DNA of 64,000 nucleotides, taken from contig NZ_CDDA01000023.1 of NCBI RefSeq assembly GCF_000819745.1, forward strand, positions 1 through 64,000, read 5' to 3'. Origin of the DNA: Aeromonas bestiarum (lineage in GTDB: Bacteria > Pseudomonadota > Gammaproteobacteria > Enterobacterales > Aeromonadaceae). The translations under genes and the position numbers were made by a program. The notes under the pieces were generated by a model. It ran no database searches, was not told the DNA's origin, and was given only the letters and a program-made list of their open reading frames with translations. Below are positions 42,029-51,903 of this stretch, one piece after another; within the stretch, counting starts at the first letter, position 1, and the number at the start of each line of letters is the position of its first letter.

Positions 42029-43366
42029 TCAGCGCTGGAACGGGTAGACGGAGCCAAGTTTCAGGATCTGGGTCAGTTCGTCCAGCGCACTGCGGGACTC
42101 CTGCACCAGCGCCGGGTCGCGCAGATCGTCCAGCGCCAGGCTGTCGCGGTAGTGGCGCTCCACCCAGTTGTCGAGGCGGGCAAACTGGCTGTCGTTGATG
42201 AGGCAGGCCGGGTTGACCGCCGCCAGCTCCTGATCGTTCATGGCGACCCGCAGCCGCAGGCAGGCGGGGCCGCCGCCGTTGCGCATGCTCTGCTTCACGT
42301 CCATGTAGTGCACTCCCTTGATCGGGGTGCCCAGGGTCACCAGCTTGGCCAGATAGGCCGATACGGCAGGGTTGTCGCGACACTCTGTGGGGGCGATGAT
42401 CGCCATCTCGCCGGAGGGCAGGGTCAGGATCTGGGTATTGAACAGATAGGATTTCACCGCATCCTGTACCGACACCTCGGCAGTCGGCACCTCGATGAAG
42501 TGCAGCTCCCCGTCACCGAACTTGGTGCGCACCTCGGCCAGTGCCGACGCCGTGTTGAGGAAGGCCTGCTGGTGGAAGAAGAGCACGTTCTGGTTGCCTA
42601 CCGCTATCACGTCGTTGTGGAACACCCCCTGATCGATCACCTCCGGATTCTGCTGGATGAAGACGGCGCTCTCTTCGCTCAAACCGTGCAGACGGGCGAT
42701 GGCCTGGCTCGCCTCCAGGGTCTGGCGGGCCGGGTAGCGTTTGGGGGCGGGCTGGGAGACATCAAAGGCGCTGCGGCCATAGACGAACAGCTCGACCCCG
42801 GACTCGCCATAGGCACGGCACAGCCGGGTGTGGTTGGCGGCGCCCTCGTCACCGAAGTGGTCGTTCTCCGGCAGGTGCTGGTGGTGATAGAAGTGGCGAT
42901 CGTTGTTGAACACGGCGCGCAGTATGCGGCCGGTCACCTCGGGTTCGAGGGAGCGGTGGAACTTGTTGGTCAGGTTGGCGGGGGTGAAGTGAATGCGGCC
43001 ATCCTGGGTATCGGCACTCGGGGATACGGTGGCGGCGTTGGCGGTCCACATGCTGGAGGCCGAATAACAGGCGGCCAGCACGGCGGGCGCCTGTTTCGCG
43101 GCCTGGGCCAGCACGCTTGCATCATTGCCGGTGAAGCCGAGGCGGCGCAGGGTGGCGAGATCCGGCCGCTCCTGCGGTGCCAGCACCCCCTGGGTCATGC
43201 CAAGCTCGGTCAGCGCCTTCATCTTGCGCAGCCCCTGCTTGGCCGCCTCCTTCGGATTGGACGCCTCCTTGGCGTTGCTCTGGGAGGCGACGTTGCCATA
43301 GGACAAGCCGGCATAGTTGTGGGTCGGGCCGACCAGGCCGTCGAAGTTGACCTCGAAGTGCTTCAT
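42029..43366 (-). CDS. astB: N-succinylarginine dihydrolase
   Basis: 445-aa enzyme of the arginine succinyltransferase (AST) catabolic pathway, converting N2-succinylarginine to N2-succinylornithine, CO2 and ammonia. It begins [28 protein letters not shown] and carries the catalytic-Cys motif [12 protein letters not shown] near residue 370, as in this amidinotransferase-fold family. The ATG at 43366 has AAAGGA at good spacing; ATGs further upstream overlap that site. It stands alone here, so the rest of the ast genes must be elsewhere. A dyad TTGTAACA...TGTTACAA lies upstream. Confidence 0.95.
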   Translation of the reverse strand: MKHFEVNFDGLVGPTHNYAGLSYGNVASQSNAKEASNPKEAAKQGLRKMKALTELGMTQGVLAPQERPDLATLRRLGFTGNDASVLAQAAKQAPAVLAACYSASSMWTANAATVSPSADTQDGRIHFTPANLTNKFHRSLEPEVTGRILRAVFNNDRHFYHHQHLPENDHFGDEGAANHTRLCRAYGESGVELFVYGRSAFDVSQPAPKRYPARQTLEASQAIARLHGLSEESAVFIQQNPEVIDQGVFHNDVIAVGNQNVLFFHQQAFLNTASALAEVRTKFGDGELHFIEVPTAEVSVQDAVKSYLFNTQILTLPSGEMAIIAPTECRDNPAVSAYLAKLVTLGTPIKGVHYMDVKQSMRNGGGPACLRLRVAMNDQELAAVNPACLINDSQFARLDNWVERHYRDSLALDDLRDPALVQESRSALDELTQILKLGSVYPFQR

Positions 43367-43727
43367 TGCGTACATCCTTTCGATTTTTATATGGGTAGCG
43401 GTTCCTTCCGCGCACAAAGCTGCGGGATGCAGCCATTATAAGGAGATTTTGTCTTTTGTAACAAGCTGATAACTAAAGTGGTTTGTTATGTTACAAGAGC
43501 GGTTGGTTATGTCGTTTCAAATATAAAAAGGGGGTGGATATAGCATAAAAATAAAAAAGCGGTTGCTTCCCGCGGCTCGGCTTCGCATTAATAAATAAAG
43601 AGGTCAGCTGGTTCGGGCGGGTGAGCTAATTTGCTCACAAGATTGCTTTTTCGCGTCAAATCTCTTATACAGCCCCACAAAACCGCACACCAACCCCGTC
43701 GGGTGCAATGAGGATAATAGTTACAGC
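43367..43727. other. Divergent astB/topA intergenic region
   Basis: 361 bp with no gene. It holds the inverted repeat TTGTAACA (43456-43463) and TGTTACAA (43489-43496), about 90 bp before astB, a possible operator, and AT-rich stretches toward topA. No consensus promoter was picked with confidence. Confidence 0.45.
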
Positions 43728-46349
43728 ATGGGCAAATCACTGGTCATAGTGGAGTCTCCGGCCAAGGCCAAGACCATCAACAAATATTTGGGCAAGGACT
43801 ACGTGGTGAAATCCAGCGTCGGTCATGTTCGCGATCTGCCCACCAGTGGCAGCGCCAGCAACGAGCCCAAAAAACCTGTCATTCGCGGCATCAAGCTGAG
43901 CGAATCAGAGAAGGCTGCCAAGGATCGCAATGCCCTGTTCTCACGGATGGGGATCAATCCGACCGCAGGCTGGCAGGCCAACTACCAGATTTTGCCCGGC
44001 AAAGAGAAAGTGGTCAGTGAGTTGCAAAGTCTGGCCGCCAAGGCTGACACCATCTATCTCGCAACCGACTTGGATAGAGAGGGAGAGGCGATCGCCTGGC
44101 ACTTGCGCGAGATCATCGGTGGTGACGACAGCCGCTACAAGCGGGTGGTGTTCAACGAGATCACCAAGACCGCGATTCAGGAGGCGTTTGCCCAGCCATC
44201 CGAGCTGAACATCCACCGCGTCAATGCCCAGCAGGCTCGTCGTTTCCTCGACCGGGTAGTGGGCTACATGGTCTCCCCCCTGCTGTGGAAGAAGCTGGCT
44301 CGCGGTCTCTCCGCCGGCCGGGTGCAGTCCGTCGCTGTGCGTCTCATCGTCGATAAAGAGCGTGAGATCAAGGCGTTCGTGCCGGTGGAGTTCTGGGATC
44401 TCAACGCCGACCTGCTGACCGGTGACAAGGCCGACCTGCGTATGGAAGTGGTCAGCCGCAACGGCGCCGACTTCAAGCCGGTCACCCAGGCCGAGACCTT
44501 TGCCGCCGTGGCCGCCCTGGAAGGGGTCGACTACAAGGTGGTGAACCGGGAAGACAAGCCGACCGGCTCCAAGCCGTCCGCCCCCTTCATTACCTCCACC
44601 CTGCAACAGGCGGCATCGACCCGTCTGAGCTTCGGGGTGAAGAAGACCATGATGATGGCCCAGCGTCTGTATGAAGCGGGCTACATCACCTACATGCGTA
44701 CCGACTCCACCAACCTCAGCAAAGAGGCGGTCGAGGCGCTGCGGGAATATATCGGCGAGCAGTATGGCGCCGCCTATCTGCCGAGTGAACCGAATCTCTA
44801 CGGCTCCAAGGCCGGCGCCCAGGAGGCTCATGAGGCGATCCGTCCCTCCAGCGTACTGGTCACGGCCGAGATGCTGGAAGGCATGGAGCCGGACGCCATG
44901 CGGCTCTATGACCTGATCTGGCGTCAATTCGTCGCCTGCCAGATGACCCCGGCCCAGTACGACTCCTCCACCCTGACCGTCAAGGCCGGTGAGTTCGAGT
45001 TGAAGGCCCGTGGTCGCACCCTGCGCTTCGCCGGTTGGACCAAGGCGCTGCCACCCATGGGTCGCAAGGGCGACGACAGCCAGCTGCCGGCGGTGACGGT
45101 GGGCGAGATCCTCAAACTGGTCAAGCTGGATCCCCGTCAGCACTTCACCAAGCCGCCTGCGCGTTTCACCGAAGCGGCCCTGGTGCGCGAGCTGGAAAAA
45201 CGCGGCATTGGCCGTCCTTCCACCTACGCCTCCATCATCTCCACTATCGTGGATCGCGGTTATGTGCGGGTCGAGAGCCGCCGTTTCTTCGCCGAGAAGA
45301 TGGGTGAAATCGTCACCGACCGTCTGGTCGAGAACTTCGTCGAGCTGATGAACTACGAGTTCACCGCCAAGATGGAAGACAAGCTCGATGGCATAGCCGA
45401 AGGCAGCCTGGAGTGGAAGAAGGTGCTGGATGCCTTCTACGAAGAATTTACCCAGGAGCTGGCAAAAGCGGATCGGGACGCGGAAGAGGGGGGCATGCGT
45501 GCCAACCAGATGGTGCTGACCGACATCGACTGCCCGGATTGCGGCCGCAAGATGGGCATTCGTACCGCCACCACAGGCGTCTTCCTCGGCTGTTCAGGTT
45601 ACGCCCTGCCGCCGAAAGAGCGCTGCAAGAAGACCATCAACCTGGTCTCCGCCGACGAATTCGTCTCCGCCACCGACGGTGACGAGGCCGAAACCGAGGC
45701 GCTGCGCGCCAAGCACCGCTGCGGCGTCTGCGGCACCGCCATGGACGCCTACATCATTGACGACAGCCGCAAGCTGCACGTCTGTGGTCGCAACCCGGAT
45801 TGCGACGGTTACGAGATAGAGAAGGGCCAGTTCAAGCTCAAGGGCTACGAAGGGCCGAGCATAGAGTGCGATCGCTGCGGATCCGAAATGCAGCTCAAGA
45901 ACGGCCGTTTCGGCAAGTACATGGGTTGTACCAGCGAGACTTGCAAGAACACCCGCAAGATCCTGAAAAACGGCGACATAGCGCCGCCGAAGGAAGATCC
46001 TGTACCGCTGCCCGAGCTCAAGTGCACCCAGTCCGATGCGCATTTCGTGCTGCGTGACGGGGCGGCCGGCCTGTTCCTGGCCGCCAGCAACTTCCCGAAA
46101 TCCCGCGAGACCCGTGCGCCCCTGGTGGAAGAGCTCAAGCGCTTCAAGGATCGCCTCTCGCCCAAGCACCAGTACCTGGCCGACGCCCCGGCGTCAGATC
46201 CTGACGGTAACGCCTCCATCGTTCGCTTCAGTCGCAAGACCAAGGAGCAGTACGTGATGACGGAGGTCAACGGCAAGGCAACGGGCTGGACGGCGCACTA
46301 CGACAACGGCAAATGGCAGGAGAGCCTGGCCAAGTCGAAGAAGGCCTGA
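43728..46349 (+). CDS. topA: DNA topoisomerase I
   Basis: 873-aa type IA topoisomerase that relaxes negative supercoils. It begins [25 protein letters not shown] (Toprim domain), has [14 protein letters not shown] with the acidic metal ligands, and the catalytic Tyr322 in [12 protein letters not shown]-terminal zinc-binding repeats with four-cysteine sets lie at about residues 600-745 (CPDCGRKMG..., CGVCGTAM..., CDRCGSEM...). Length is close to the E. coli enzyme. It is followed by a terminator and a small gene. Confidence 0.97.
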   Translation: MGKSLVIVESPAKAKTINKYLGKDYVVKSSVGHVRDLPTSGSASNEPKKPVIRGIKLSESEKAAKDRNALFSRMGINPTAGWQANYQILPGKEKVVSELQSLAAKADTIYLATDLDREGEAIAWHLREIIGGDDSRYKRVVFNEITKTAIQEAFAQPSELNIHRVNAQQARRFLDRVVGYMVSPLLWKKLARGLSAGRVQSVAVRLIVDKEREIKAFVPVEFWDLNADLLTGDKADLRMEVVSRNGADFKPVTQAETFAAVAALEGVDYKVVNREDKPTGSKPSAPFITSTLQQAASTRLSFGVKKTMMMAQRLYEAGYITYMRTDSTNLSKEAVEALREYIGEQYGAAYLPSEPNLYGSKAGAQEAHEAIRPSSVLVTAEMLEGMEPDAMRLYDLIWRQFVACQMTPAQYDSSTLTVKAGEFELKARGRTLRFAGWTKALPPMGRKGDDSQLPAVTVGEILKLVKLDPRQHFTKPPARFTEAALVRELEKRGIGRPSTYASIISTIVDRGYVRVESRRFFAEKMGEIVTDRLVENFVELMNYEFTAKMEDKLDGIAEGSLEWKKVLDAFYEEFTQELAKADRDAEEGGMRANQMVLTDIDCPDCGRKMGIRTATTGVFLGCSGYALPPKERCKKTINLVSADEFVSATDGDEAETEALRAKHRCGVCGTAMDAYIIDDSRKLHVCGRNPDCDGYEIEKGQFKLKGYEGPSIECDRCGSEMQLKNGRFGKYMGCTSETCKNTRKILKNGDIAPPKEDPVPLPELKCTQSDAHFVLRDGAAGLFLAASNFPKSRETRAPLVEELKRFKDRLSPKHQYLADAPASDPDGNASIVRFSRKTKEQYVMTEVNGKATGWTAHYDNGKWQESLAKSKKA

Positions 46350-46377
46350 TGGCGCGCAGTTCACACTATGATGAAAG

Positions 46378-46401
46378 AGGCCCCTTGCTGGGGCCTTTTT
46401 G
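46378..46401 (+). terminator. Terminator of topA
   Basis: A 7-bp GC stem (46378-46384 with 46390-46396) and a 5-nt loop are followed by TTTTTG on the plus strand, 28 bp after the topA stop. Confidence 0.8.
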
Positions 46402-46463
46402 TTGGGAGATGGCGGTATACTGAAACCGCTGCAAGGATGGCAGCGCTGTACACGGAGGTTGTG

Positions 46464-46631
46464 ATGGAGATTAACGAGATCCGGCCGGGAATGACCTGTC
46501 TGACCCGGGAAGGGACTGCCTATGTGCTGGAGGTGGACAGGCAGAGTCTGCTGGTGTTGCTGCAACGGGAGTATGAAACCATACCTGTGCAGGTGCGCAG
46601 CGACGAGATCCTGGCTCCTCTCACGCTGTGA
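46464..46631 (+). CDS. Small conserved-looking protein, 55 aa
   Basis: A 55-aa reading frame beginning MEINEIRPGMTCLTREGTAYVLEVD, preceded by a strong GGAGG ribosome binding site 7 bp before the ATG at 46464. The sequence suggests a small beta-rich fold (alternating hydrophobic residues, YETIPVQVRSDEILAPL end). It follows the topA terminator, so it should have its own promoter in about 60 bp or depend on read-through. I do not recognise the family. Confidence 0.65.
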   Translation: MEINEIRPGMTCLTREGTAYVLEVDRQSLLVLLQREYETIPVQVRSDEILAPLTL

Positions 46632-46704
46632 TGTACCAGGGGGCAAGAGGCCATGGCCGCTCTTTGGCTCAACAGAACGTCATGAGAAGCCGTGACACCC
46701 TGGT

Positions 46705-47061
46705 TTAAAAGGGAATGAGGAATAGCAGCTCGGCCAGGTCGGGCTGCCATTGCCACTCCCGCATCTTTACCCGCCCGCCTACCACAGGCACACCCTCCTG
46801 CTGCAATCGCCCCGTTTGTTCCGTGAAGCCTGTCGACCCTTTTGGCAGTGAAATGGTGCCGCCTGCGCCCAGCACGCGATGCCAGGGCAGCACCTTGTCC
46901 GTTTCCCGCAGCACCTTGCCCACCAGCCGGGCCCGACCGGGCAGTCCAGCCAGATCCGCCACCTGACCATAGCTGACCACCTTGCCGGCCGGGATCAGGG
47001 CGAGGATCGCCTCGATGCGGGCGACCTTGTTCAGGGTGACAGGGGCTGGCTCCATTTTCAT
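46705..47061 (-). CDS. Alkyltransferase-like protein (ATL)
   Basis: 118-aa protein of the MGMT DNA-binding domain family. The alkyl-acceptor cysteine of the PCHRV motif is replaced by Trp60 (PWHRV), the hallmark of ATL proteins, which bind O6-alkylguanine and flag it for nucleotide excision repair instead of removing the alkyl group. The Tyr of VSYGQVADLAG (Tyr31) and the RARLVGKVL recognition helix with the Arg finger are kept. The ATG at 47061 is used. It lies just after the terminator of the aer-like gene on the same strand. Confidence 0.92.
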   Translation of the reverse strand: MKMEPAPVTLNKVARIEAILALIPAGKVVSYGQVADLAGLPGRARLVGKVLRETDKVLPWHRVLGAGGTISLPKGSTGFTEQTGRLQQEGVPVVGGRVKMREWQWQPDLAELLFLIPF

Positions 47062-47083
47062 GGGTCATGACTCTCCAGAAACG

Positions 47084-47112
47084 ACAGAAGCGCCATTGTG
47101 GCGCTTCTGTGA
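47084..47112 (-). terminator. Hairpin terminator behind the Aer-like gene
   Basis: A perfect 12-bp stem (47084-47095 with 47099-47110) with a 3-nt loop lies 18 bp past the stop of the aerotaxis receptor gene. The minus-strand T-tract is weak, so some read-through into the ATL gene is possible. Confidence 0.65.
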
Positions 47113-47129
47113 TGGGGGTGGCAACCGCT

Positions 47130-48683
47130 TCAACCAAAGGTCTGACTGAGCCCCTTGAGCTGTTTGGTGCGCTCCAGCAGCTCCTGACTCGAGTCGTCGA
47201 CCTCCTGCATCTTCTGGCTGTTGGCGTGGGAGTACTGGGAGATCTGGTTGATGCTGCGGCTGATCTCCTCCACCACCGCCTGCTGTTGCTCGGCGGCGGC
47301 GGCGATCTGGGTGGAGTGTTCCGTGACCAGCTCTATCTCTTCCAGCACAGAGTGCAGGCTGCTGGCGCCCTGGCGGGTCATCTCGGCGCATTCGCGGGTC
47401 TGTTGCAGGTTCTCCTGCATCATCCCCTTCCAGCGGCCCAGGGTGTGCTGGATCTGCTGTATGCTGCCCTGGATCTGCTCGGTCGCCTTGTGGGTGCGGG
47501 TCGACAGGGTGCGCACCTCGTCGGCCACCACCGCAAAGCCGCGGCCCTGCTCACCGGCCCGCGCCGCCTCGATGGCGGCGTTGAGGGCCAGCAGGTTGGT
47601 CTGATCGGCTATGCCCTGGATCTCGCCCATCACGCTGCCGATACGCTCCGACTCGCTGGCCAGCGCCACCGCCGAGTTGAACGCCAGCTCCGCCTGTCTG
47701 GCGAGCTGCTCGATGCGCTGCTCGGTCTGGCTCAGCTGTTGGTTGGTGTGTTCGCAGCGGCTGCGGGCCTCGTTGACCTGACCGTTGGAGTCCTGGATGT
47801 TGTGGGCTATCTCGTGGGCCGTGCTGGCCATCTGGGTCATGGCGGCAGCCATCTGCTGGGTTTGGGCATCCTGCTCGTTGATGTCGAGGCAGGCCTGATG
47901 GGACGCCTGTTTCAGCTTGGTGGCCAGGGTCTGCAGCGGCTGGGTCGCATCGTTGACCCGGCCCAGCACGGTACGGATGCGGGCCTGCAGCATCTTGATG
48001 TGAAAGTCGGCGATGGCGCCGGGGCCGTCGCCCGAGTAGACCAGCCGGGTCAGGCTGTCGTATTCGCGGCCGAGCTGCTGCAGATAGAGCGGCAGTGCAA
48101 AGAGCTCGCGCCAGCAAGCGCCACCTATGAGCAGCAGGGGCAGCAGCATCAGCAGGGCTGTCATGGGGCCCTGACTGCTGAAGGCCCAGCCCAACAGGCC
48201 GAGCAACAGCAGGCCCAGCACAGGCAGGCGCACGCGGGCTAGGGAGGGGAGGCTGCTGGCCGAGCCGCGCTCCGCCTTGAGCAGGGCCTGATAGGTCTGG
48301 CTGGCGACTCGCTTGAGCTGGGGTTCCGGTTTGCAGCGCACTGACTGGTAACCGCTGACTCTGCCCCCCTCGTAGATGGGGGTCACATAGGCATCGACCC
48401 AGTAGTAGCGGCCATCCTTGCAGCGGTTCTTCACCATGCCGCGCCAGGGTTTGCCCTCCTTGAGGCGGGCCCAGAGATCGGCGAAGGCGGCCTTGGGCAT
48501 GTCGGGGTGGCGCACCAGGTTGTGGTTGTGGCCGACCAGTTCTTCAACGGGGTAGCCGGCGATGCGACAGAAGGCGGGGTTGGCGTAGGTGATCACCCCG
48601 CGCAGGTCCGTGGTGGAAACCAGTTGTTCGTCGGCAGGAAACTCCACTTCGCTGTCCAGGGTATGGACGTCTCTGCGAGTCAT
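47130..48683 (-). CDS. aer: Aer-like PAS-domain aerotaxis receptor
   Basis: 517-aa chemoreceptor without a periplasmic domain. An N-terminal PAS domain (about residues 10-115) carries [29 protein letters not shown], the FAD-binding signature of Aer. Two hydrophobic segments follow at about 150-190 and then the signalling domain, with the tip [39 protein letters not shown] near residue 353. It should report redox state to CheA/CheW. It lies downstream of the chitin cluster, separated by that operon's terminator. Confidence 0.92.
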   Translation of the reverse strand: MTRRDVHTLDSEVEFPADEQLVSTTDLRGVITYANPAFCRIAGYPVEELVGHNHNLVRHPDMPKAAFADLWARLKEGKPWRGMVKNRCKDGRYYWVDAYVTPIYEGGRVSGYQSVRCKPEPQLKRVASQTYQALLKAERGSASSLPSLARVRLPVLGLLLLGLLGWAFSSQGPMTALLMLLPLLLIGGACWRELFALPLYLQQLGREYDSLTRLVYSGDGPGAIADFHIKMLQARIRTVLGRVNDATQPLQTLATKLKQASHQACLDINEQDAQTQQMAAAMTQMASTAHEIAHNIQDSNGQVNEARSRCEHTNQQLSQTEQRIEQLARQAELAFNSAVALASESERIGSVMGEIQGIADQTNLLALNAAIEAARAGEQGRGFAVVADEVRTLSTRTHKATEQIQGSIQQIQHTLGRWKGMMQENLQQTRECAEMTRQGASSLHSVLEEIELVTEHSTQIAAAAEQQQAVVEEISRSINQISQYSHANSQKMQEVDDSSQELLERTKQLKGLSQTFG

Positions 48684-48856
48684 AGGGATAGGCTCCGATG
48701 TTCTTGTTGATAGTTTTATCGTTGTTATTGTGGCAGATCCGGGCGTGGTTGCAGGTGCCTGTCAGGGTGCGCCAAGTCGGCTTCATAGGGGGCTGAATTT
48801 TGCCAACAATGGCGGATGAATGGTAGGGGAAAGTTGGTTTTTTGTTGGTGGATGGT

Positions 48857-48881
48857 AAAAAAAGGCGACCGAAAGGTCGCC
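48857..48881 (-). terminator. Terminator of the chitin-oligosaccharide operon
   Basis: GGCGACC-GAAA-GGTCGCC (48864-48881 region) is followed on the minus strand by seven T. It lies 17 bp past the GH20 stop and ends the operon. Confidence 0.85.
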
Positions 48882-48897
48882 AAACAGAAAGATAACA

Positions 48898-50763
48898 CTA
48901 CCTCTGTGGCGCCCGGTAACGCACCTGTAGCTGGTCGAGGATCTGCAGCTGGCCCGGCAGGCGGGCGGCGAAGTGATCCCACGCCTTGCGGGCGGGATCG
49001 CTCCAGGCCACCTCGGCGGTGGCCAGCATGCGCGGGAACAACATATAGTCGAGGCGGTCACGAGAGGTCACCAGCTCCGACCATAAGGGGCTCAGCACCC
49101 CCAGGATGTTATCGTTGGCATGGAAATCGGCCGGGGCAGGATCGCATCGATAGACCTGCTCCAGATTGAGGGTGCCCGCCCAGTAGAGGCCGGGTTCATG
49201 GATGTCCTGGCTCCAGGCCAGATCCAGATAGAGGTGCTGGGCCGGTGCCATCACCACCGGATAGCCAGCCGCAGCTGCATCCAGCCCTGCCTGGAAGCTG
49301 GTCCAGGCGAAGATGGTGGCATCCCGGCTCACCTTGTCACCGTGCAATATCTCCTCCCAACCCAGCATCCGCTTGCCCTTGCCGGCCAGATATTGCTGGC
49401 AGTGGCGCAGCAGGTGGCCCTGCAGCTCGCGGCAATCCTGATACCCCTGCTGCTCCATCAACTGCCGGCAGGCCGGGCTGTCGGTCCAGACTCCGGTCGG
49501 TACCTCGTCTCCCCCCATGTGTACCAGCGGGCCTGGGAACAGCTCGCACACCTCGTCGATCACCGCCTCCAGGAACTGATAGGTGCCGGGCAGGGCCGGG
49601 TTGAGCACGTTGTCGTCGAAATATTGCACCGACAGGTAGCGGGAGCGGTCGGCTTCTTCCACCAGCAGCTCGGGCAGCGCCTTGATGGCCGCATGACAGT
49701 GGCCCGGTATGTCGATCTCGGGAATGACTGTGATGCCGAGTCCGGCGGCATAGGCCACCAGCTCGCGCACCTCGCTCTGGCTGTAGTAGCCGCCATAGGG
49801 CTCGGCGCCGCCACTGAGCTGGGGCCCGACCGGCAGATCGTGGCCGCGCCAGGCGGCCCGTTCCGTCAGCTGGGGGAAGGCCTTGATCTCGAGCCGCCAC
49901 CCCTCGTCATCGGTCAGGTGCCAGTGGAAGCGGTTGAACTTGTAGAGGCTCATCAGCTTGAGCAGGCGCTTGAGGGTGGCCAGGCTGTGAAAGTGGCGGG
50001 CACAGTCGAGGAAGATGCCGCGAAAACCGAAGCGCGGTGTATCGCTGAGCTCGATGCAGGGCAGGCTCTCCCCGTGCTGCAGGGCCCACTGGGCCAGGCT
50101 TGTCAGGCCGTGGCGCCAGCCGGCCTCGCCGGCGGCGGCTATGGTCACCCCCTCAGGCGTGATGATGAGGCGATAGGCCTCCGCAGCCAAAGGCTCCTCG
50201 AGCAGCCGGATCTCGGCATCGTGATCCTGCTCCAGCGCCAGCCCGGTCAGCTCGTTGAAATGGGCCAGCAGGCCGGTCAGCGACCCGGGCCCGCTGACAT
50301 GGGCCCGCTCTGCCAAGCGGAAGTTGCCCTCCAGCAGCACCAGCTGATCCGGCTGGGGCACTATGCCGGCCAGGGACTCGACCTCGGGCAGATCCGGGGC
50401 GCCGGGCGCGCTTGGCGGCAGGCCCAGCGCCTCATCGGCCAGCACCACAGGCATCAGCTGAGGGCCAGTGCTGGCCTCGGGCAGGCTCAGGAAGAAGCCG
50501 CGCGGCATGTCGGAGAGCCGCTTGATGGGGGTGTTGCGACAGCAAAAACGCAGCTCGCTTTGCCCCTCGGCCGGGATCAGCACCTTGTAGCTGCCGCTCT
50601 GGCGCTCCAGCTCCCCGCCCTCGACCGAGGCCGGGTCTATGTGGCGCGCCAGGCAGAAGTGGAGCTTCCAGGGGACGGCCGGCAGCTGGCTCAGGTTGAA
50701 GCGGAACCAGACGTCCTCGCCATCGCGTCGGTCGACCTGGGTGTGGATCAGGGGTGCAGACAT
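48898..50763 (-). CDS. Cytoplasmic beta-N-acetylhexosaminidase, GH20
   Basis: 621-aa glycosidase removing terminal GlcNAc by substrate-assisted catalysis. An N-terminal beta domain is followed by the GH20 barrel: GFRGIFLDCARHFHSLATLKRLLKLM near residue 248, FHWHLTDDEGWRLEIK near 282 and the catalytic Asp419-Glu420 pair in HMGGDEVP. There is no signal peptide, so it works on imported oligosaccharides, like Vibrio VC0613. It is the last gene of the chb-type operon. The ATG at 50763 lies 160 bp after gspK, a gap filled by a decayed duplication of the gspK/GH20 junction. Confidence 0.94.
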   Translation of the reverse strand: MSAPLIHTQVDRRDGEDVWFRFNLSQLPAVPWKLHFCLARHIDPASVEGGELERQSGSYKVLIPAEGQSELRFCCRNTPIKRLSDMPRGFFLSLPEASTGPQLMPVVLADEALGLPPSAPGAPDLPEVESLAGIVPQPDQLVLLEGNFRLAERAHVSGPGSLTGLLAHFNELTGLALEQDHDAEIRLLEEPLAAEAYRLIITPEGVTIAAAGEAGWRHGLTSLAQWALQHGESLPCIELSDTPRFGFRGIFLDCARHFHSLATLKRLLKLMSLYKFNRFHWHLTDDEGWRLEIKAFPQLTERAAWRGHDLPVGPQLSGGAEPYGGYYSQSEVRELVAYAAGLGITVIPEIDIPGHCHAAIKALPELLVEEADRSRYLSVQYFDDNVLNPALPGTYQFLEAVIDEVCELFPGPLVHMGGDEVPTGVWTDSPACRQLMEQQGYQDCRELQGHLLRHCQQYLAGKGKRMLGWEEILHGDKVSRDATIFAWTSFQAGLDAAAAGYPVVMAPAQHLYLDLAWSQDIHEPGLYWAGTLNLEQVYRCDPAPADFHANDNILGVLSPLWSELVTSRDRLDYMLFPRMLATAEVAWSDPARKAWDHFAARLPGQLQILDQLQVRYRAPQR

Positions 50764-50939
50764 GAAAATTCCTCTGATGGAGTTAAGGGAACAAACAAGG
50801 CGATCATCTCCTTGTGGTACTGGTCAACCCGGGAAGGGAGCCCGAGTGCTGAGATGGGCACACCCCGGAGCGGGCAGAGGGGGACTCTGTCCCCGCCGGC
50901 GGGCAGATCGCATTGGACAAGGCTCAGCAGTGCAGACAT
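50748..50939 (-). pseudogene. Chimeric junction ORF: GH20 start fused to gspK end
   Basis: A 63-codon ORF fills the gspK-GH20 gap. It begins MSALLSLVQCDLPAGGD, resembling the GH20 start MSAPLIHTQVDRRDGED, and ends ALFVPLTPSEEFSCLHP, resembling the gspK end ILFAQSEAFPCLHC. Both of its ends overlap a neighbour by 16 bp in the same way (gspK stop inside its start; its stop inside the GH20 start). The 11-mer GTGCAGACATG recurs at 50754 and 50930. This is what a 176-bp tandem duplication of an overlapping gspK/GH20 junction would leave after decay. Whether it is translated is unknown. Confidence 0.6.
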
Positions 50940-51796
50940 GGGAACGCCTCCGACTGGGCAAACAGTATGGCCCCCTCCAGTGCATCGGCCTTGGGGTTGA
51001 CCAGGTTGAGGTGCGCCAGCCGGGGGGCGAGGCGCATGCCGATGCCACCGAGCAGGGCAATCTGGCTGGCCCCCAGCTGTTGCATCCCCTCCAGCAGGAT
51101 CCGCAACTGTTCGCAGGTCTCGTCCAGCAGCTGGCAGGCGAGCTCGTCGCCGTCGCTGGCAGCATCGAACACCCAGGGGGCGAAGCGGCCATAATCGGCC
51201 GGAATGGCGCGGGATGCCCAGCGCACGACGTCGGCCTGATCCCGCTTGAAGTGGTCGAGCAAGCGGATGGCGAGCGTGCTGGGGGGCAGGATGCCGTCAT
51301 GGCAGAGCAGGGCTTGCTGGATGGCACGCAGCCCAAGCCAGGCGCCGCTGCCCAGATCCGAGATGGGAAAACCGCGGCCGGAGCAGGTGTGGAGCTGGCC
51401 ATGCCGATAGAGGAGCCCGGCCGAGCCGGTGCCGGCGATGAGAATGGCACCCTCCTTGCCACCGAAGGCACCCAGGCAGGCACCGAAGGCATCGGAGGTG
51501 AGCCGCACGCTCGCAAAGGGGAAGGGCATCTCGAGCATGGCGTGATAGCACTCCGCCAGCTCGGCAGAGGCGAGCGCCAGCCCGACCCCCATCTGCTGCG
51601 CGCTTGCCGCCGGCAGACCGGCCTCGGTGCGGGCCTGCTCGATGGCGGCCAGCACGTTGGCGTGGGCGACCTCTATGCCCAGCTCCAGGTTGGAGCCGGC
51701 GGCGCGCCCCTCGCCCAGCAGCTTGCCCGCCCGGTCCCGAATGCGGGCGCGGGTGTGGGTGCCGCCCCCATCCACGCCGACCCAGTACTCAATCAT
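50924..51796 (-). CDS. gspK: Glucosamine kinase, BadF/GspK type
   Basis: 290-aa sugar kinase of the ASKHA superfamily (BadF/BadG/BcrA/BcrD ATPase fold). The phosphate-1 loop is VGVDGGGTHTRARI (residues 6-19), and GTGSAGLLY with ISDLGSGAWLG (about 120-155) form the rest of the nucleotide site. It matches the position and fold of Vibrio VC0614 GspK, which phosphorylates glucosamine released from chitin sugars. Its ATG overlaps by four bases (ATGA) the stop of a 36-codon remnant ORF, not the GH9 gene itself. Confidence 0.9.
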   Translation of the reverse strand: MIEYWVGVDGGGTHTRARIRDRAGKLLGEGRAAGSNLELGIEVAHANVLAAIEQARTEAGLPAASAQQMGVGLALASAELAECYHAMLEMPFPFASVRLTSDAFGACLGAFGGKEGAILIAGTGSAGLLYRHGQLHTCSGRGFPISDLGSGAWLGLRAIQQALLCHDGILPPSTLAIRLLDHFKRDQADVVRWASRAIPADYGRFAPWVFDAASDGDELACQLLDETCEQLRILLEGMQQLGASQIALLGGIGMRLAPRLAHLNLVNPKADALEGAILFAQSEAFPCLHC

Positions 51797-51903
51797 GCCG
51801 ACCTCCTAGCGCACTCTGCCAGCTGATGGCCAGGGCGAACCAGAATGCATGGAAGACCCCAGCACCAGTTCTGATCCAGCCGGGCCTTGTACGCCTCAAT
51901 CAT
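51793..51903 (-). pseudogene. Chimeric junction ORF: gspK start fused to GH9 3' end
   Basis: A 36-codon ORF lies between GH9 and gspK. It begins MIE like gspK, then YKARLDQNWCWG, matching YKDRLDQNWRWG near the GH9 C-terminus. At DNA level a 20-mer (51817-51836) recurs exactly at 51924-51943, offset 107 bp, and a 17-mer (51865-51881) recurs at 51983-51999, offset 118 bp. The 11-bp difference is a frameshifting deletion in this copy. Its start overlaps the GH9 stop by 8 bp and its stop overlaps the gspK start by 4 bp, so translational coupling is kept. Confidence 0.8.

Noticed and set aside
41881..42198. 105-codon ORF across the repeat element and astB 3' end
   Set aside because: It runs through a terminator and the reverse strand of astB; the translation changes character abruptly.
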